This document shows positions 12,505 through 14,717 of a stretch of 14,717 nucleotides of DNA, piece by piece; the stretch's first letter is position 1, and every line of letters starts with the position of its first letter. Source of the DNA: Solirubrobacteraceae bacterium (GTDB lineage: Bacteria > Actinomycetota > Thermoleophilia > Solirubrobacterales > Solirubrobacteraceae). The stretch is taken from positions 1 through 14,717 of the forward strand of contig JAICUS010000082.1 of the NCBI GenBank assembly GCA_025935735.1, written 5' to 3'. The position numbers and the translations under genes were made by a program. Below the pieces are notes generated by a model. The model saw only the letters and a list, made by a program, of their open reading frames with translations, had not been told where the DNA came from and did no database searches.

Positions 12505-14520
12505 ATGTCGGCCTTTGAGGGCCTCGGCTTGAGGCCCGCCCGCCGGGCTGGCGGCGCTTTCGTGTTGCTGCGCCGCTCATGGCTAACGCTACCGGGACTG
12601 GCGACGGCCTGGCTGGGATTTCACGCGGGAGGGTTCTTCCCCGGACAAGTCGGGATCATTGCGTTGATCCTCTCGGCGGCATTGGTCCTTCGCACAACGC
12701 TTTCACGCCGGCCGTTCGGCGGCTGGAGCGCGGCTCTAGGACTGGCTTCCGGGACACTCGCCTGCTTCGCGGTCTGGATTCTCGTCTCGTCGGCGTGGTC
12801 GCACGCGCCGGCGCGCGCCATCACGGAATTCGATCGAACATTGGTCTACCTGTTGGTCCTGACCCTGACCGGGGCCGCCGCGAAGCGCCGCGGGGACCTC
12901 GCGATGTTGCTGCGCTGGACGGCCGCCGCCTTCTGGGCGATCGCGCTCGCGGGCCTGATCACCCGGCTCGCGCCGCGGACGTTCCCGATCGAGGGCGGCG
13001 TGCTGCCCGAGCGGGTGGCGTTCCCGCTCACCTACTGGAACGCCATGGGGATCGCCTGCGCGATGGGCGCCGTGCTCGCGCTGCACCTGACCGCGAGCGG
13101 GCGCGAGCCCCGCGTGGTGCGCGTCGTCGCCGCCGCGGTCCTGCCGGCCGTGGCGGTGACGCTCTACCTGACCTTCTCCCGCGGCGCGATCTGGGTCCTG
13201 CCCGTGGCGCTCGTGCTCTACGTGCTGCTGGCCCAGCCGCGTGGGCTGGCGACCGCGGTCCCGGCGGCGGTCGTGCCGGCGGCGATCGCGGTGAAGGTGG
13301 CCTACGGCGCCGAGCTGCTGGCCCAGGTCGGCTACAGCTCGGCCGCGGCCGCGCCGCAGGCCCGGCGGGTGGCGCTCGTGCTGGCCGGCTGCACCGTCGC
13401 CGCCGCGGTGCTGCGGGCCGCCGCGCTGCCGCTCGACCGGCGCATCCAGCGCATCCGCGTGGCGCCCGCGCGGCTGCGGGCGCTGCGGCTGGGGCTGGTG
13501 GCCGGCGTGGTGGTGGTGCTCGGCGCGGGAGCGCTGGCGGCCGACGCGCCGCGCCGGATCGCCCACGCGCGGGAGACGTTCAGCCGCGGCCAGTATCTGA
13601 ACGGCTCGCGCGACCTGCGCACGCGGCTGACGTCGGCGGTGGACAACGGGCGGATCGACAACTGGCGGGTGGCGCTGGACGGCTTCCGGGAGAGCCCGCT
13701 GCACGGCACGGGAGCGGGAACCTACCGGCTCACCTGGGAGCTGCGGCGGCCGGCGCCGCCCGTGCACATCAACGACGGCCACTCGCTCTACCTGGAGACG
13801 ATGTCCGAGCTCGGCCTCCCCGGGCTGGCGCTGATCGTGGTGGTGCTCGGCACGGTGCTGGCGGGCGGCCTGCGCGGGGTGCGCGGCCCGGAGCGCCACG
13901 CCCACGCCGCGCTCGTGGCCACCGGGGCGATGCTCGCGGTGCACGCCGGCGTCGACTGGGACTGGGAGATGCCGGCGCTGTTTCTCTGGCTGTTCGCGGC
14001 GGGCGGCGTGGCGCTGGCGGCGCCCGAGGGGCGCGAGCGGATCGGCGAGCTCGGCCGGCTCCCGCGCGTGGCCGCCGGGCTGGCCGTGCTCGTGCTGGCG
14101 ATCACGCCGTGGCTGATCGCCACGTCCCAGGGGCCGCTCGACCGCGCGCAGGACGAGCTGGCGGCCCGCGACTGCGACGCCGCGATCGACGACGCGCTGA
14201 CCGCCACCGAGCGCTTCGGCGTGCGGCCGGAGCCGTGGGAGGTGCTGGGCTACTGCGACGCGCGGGTCGGCCAGTACGCGCTGGCCACGCGGGCGATGGA
14301 CGCCGCCCACGCCCGGGACCCCCGCAACTGGCGCTACGTCTACGGGCAGGCGATCGTCGACGGCGTGGCGGGGCGCGACCCGCGCCCGGCCGCCCGGGCC
14401 GCGCTGCGCCTGAACCCGCTGGAGCCGCTCGCCCGCACGCTGGTGTCCGACCTGCGGCGGGCGAAGACGGCGGCCCGCCGGCGTGAGGTCACGCGGCGGG
14501 CCGGGATTCCGACGGACTAG
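12505..14520 (+). CDS. O-antigen ligase (Wzy/WaaL) family membrane protein with TPR-like C-terminal tail
   Basis: A 671-residue polytopic protein with about 12 hydrophobic segments. The family signature lies in the large outer loop: GRIDNWRVALDGFRESPLHG, TGAGTYRLTWELRR, then HINDGHSLYLETMSELGLPG (about residues 422-441) followed by more helices. From ~545 the chain is soluble and TPR-like: LDRAQDELAARDCDAAIDDA, EPWEVLGYCDARVGQYALAT and AARAALRLNPLEPLARTL. It likely ligates or polymerises the polysaccharide at the outer membrane face; the tail may bind partners. ATG 12505 is chosen; GTG 12484 is in frame and would add seven residues. Neither has a clear ribosome site. The first ~370 bp use AT-richer codons (TTG, ATT, CTT, GCA, CTA) than the rest of the gene. 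It diverges from the sugar transferase gene. Confidence 0.88.
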   Translation: MSAFEGLGLRPARRAGGAFVLLRRSWLTLPGLATAWLGFHAGGFFPGQVGIIALILSAALVLRTTLSRRPFGGWSAALGLASGTLACFAVWILVSSAWSHAPARAITEFDRTLVYLLVLTLTGAAAKRRGDLAMLLRWTAAAFWAIALAGLITRLAPRTFPIEGGVLPERVAFPLTYWNAMGIACAMGAVLALHLTASGREPRVVRVVAAAVLPAVAVTLYLTFSRGAIWVLPVALVLYVLLAQPRGLATAVPAAVVPAAIAVKVAYGAELLAQVGYSSAAAAPQARRVALVLAGCTVAAAVLRAAALPLDRRIQRIRVAPARLRALRLGLVAGVVVVLGAGALAADAPRRIAHARETFSRGQYLNGSRDLRTRLTSAVDNGRIDNWRVALDGFRESPLHGTGAGTYRLTWELRRPAPPVHINDGHSLYLETMSELGLPGLALIVVVLGTVLAGGLRGVRGPERHAHAALVATGAMLAVHAGVDWDWEMPALFLWLFAAGGVALAAPEGRERIGELGRLPRVAAGLAVLVLAITPWLIATSQGPLDRAQDELAARDCDAAIDDALTATERFGVRPEPWEVLGYCDARVGQYALATRAMDAAHARDPRNWRYVYGQAIVDGVAGRDPRPAARAALRLNPLEPLARTLVSDLRRAKTAARRREVTRRAGIPTD

Positions 14521-14717
14521 GCAGCGTGCACGCGCCGCGGCGAATCCGGCGGCGCGCCGGGGCAGGCGAACGGCGGCTGGGTAGGGGTGGCCACCGCGAC
14601 GTTGTGGTCGAATCGCTCGCACCGCCGGCCGGTTCGCCCATCGCCGCCCGCGATCGACCAGCTGGACGGAGCGCGTGTCGGGATTCTCGGCCTCAGTCCG
14701 GCAAACCCGACACGCAC
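14517..14717 (-). CDS. Possible 3' end of a convergent gene (weak)
   Basis: A minus-strand frame is open from the window edge to a TAG at 14519-14517, which shares the CTAG palindrome with the TAG of the ligase-family gene. The final ~45 codons have G/C-rich third positions (FDHNVAVATPTQPPFACPG, then PPDSPRRVHAA), and a tail-to-tail overlap would fit this locus. Against it, the first third contains the perfect inverted repeat at 14673-14715, no domain is recognisable, and random open frames are common at this G+C content. The 197 bp after 14520 may equally be non-coding. Confidence 0.2.
   Translation of the reverse strand: MRVGFAGLRPRIPTRAPSSWSIAGGDGRTGRRCERFDHNVAVATPTQPPFACPGAPPDSPRRVHAA
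14673..14715 (+). other. Perfect 10-bp inverted repeat at the window edge
   Basis: GCGTGTCGGG (14673-14682) is exactly complementary to 14706-14715, with a 23-nt centre; two further pairs form inside after one mismatch, and CGG/CCG pair within the loop. It may be a terminator or part of a 5' leader. The right arm overlaps GGCAAACCCG (14700-14709), identical to the first conserved block of the riboswitch at 6630-6639, so a second GEMM-like aptamer running out of the window is possible but unproven. Confidence 0.45.

Noticed and set aside
14521..14717. A tRNA-like or zinc-ribbon-like reading (CRVC) in the last 197 bp
   Set aside because: The arms do not form a full tRNA cloverleaf, and the C-x2-C frame loses open coding context; only the inverted repeat is secure.
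1..14717. Insertion sequence, integrase or other mobile element
   Set aside because: No transposase or integrase motifs and no flanking inverted repeats with target duplications were seen; the inverted repeats present are short single hairpins.

Overview
The window is very G+C-rich (about three quarters by eye), has almost no long intergenic DNA, and uses GTG, TTG and apparently CTG starts as well as ATG. At least two genes start on or beside the predicted transcription start. This suggests an actinobacterium. The protein style (PT-rich linkers, a basic Ig-like tail, an O-antigen-ligase fold with a TPR tail) would fit the Thermoleophilia/Solirubrobacterales, but that placement is inference from composition and style only.

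The whole window is a surface polysaccharide (exopolysaccharide/capsule) locus. From left to right: a truncated sugar-1-phosphate nucleotidyltransferase and a GT4 glycosyltransferase (minus strand, 4-bp overlap); a GT2 glycosyltransferase (plus); a Wzx-type flippase (minus); a Wzy/WaaL-type membrane polymerase or ligase (plus); a Wzz-tyrosine-kinase-type chain-length protein (minus); a secreted putative glycoside hydrolase behind a c-di-GMP-I (GEMM-I) riboswitch (plus); a serine-acetyltransferase-like hexapeptide acyltransferase (plus); a long RNA-like hairpin; a second GT4 glycosyltransferase (plus); a CpsB-type PHP phosphatase and a polyprenyl-phosphate sugar-1-phosphate transferase (minus, 4-bp overlap); and a second, larger Wzy/WaaL-type protein with a TPR-like tail (plus). 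The last ~200 bp hold a perfect 10-bp inverted repeat and no secure gene.

Together these cover most steps of a Wzx/Wzy-dependent pathway: sugar activation, loading of the first sugar on the lipid carrier, chain extension, acyl decoration, flipping, polymerisation, chain-length control by a kinase/phosphatase pair, and a secreted enzyme that may trim the polymer. Instead of one long operon, the genes alternate in direction. Divergent pairs share short promoter regions, and three convergent pairs overlap tail to tail by 80, 43 and 25 bp.

The two most interesting signals are non-coding. One is the c-di-GMP riboswitch, in which an upstream hairpin and the aptamer base stem compete for the same strand and so can expose or hide the ribosome binding site of the secreted hydrolase. 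The other is an 81-nt imperfect hairpin at 9036-9116 with many G-U pairs that only hold on the plus-strand RNA. No tRNA, rRNA, CRISPR array, transposase or integrase was found.
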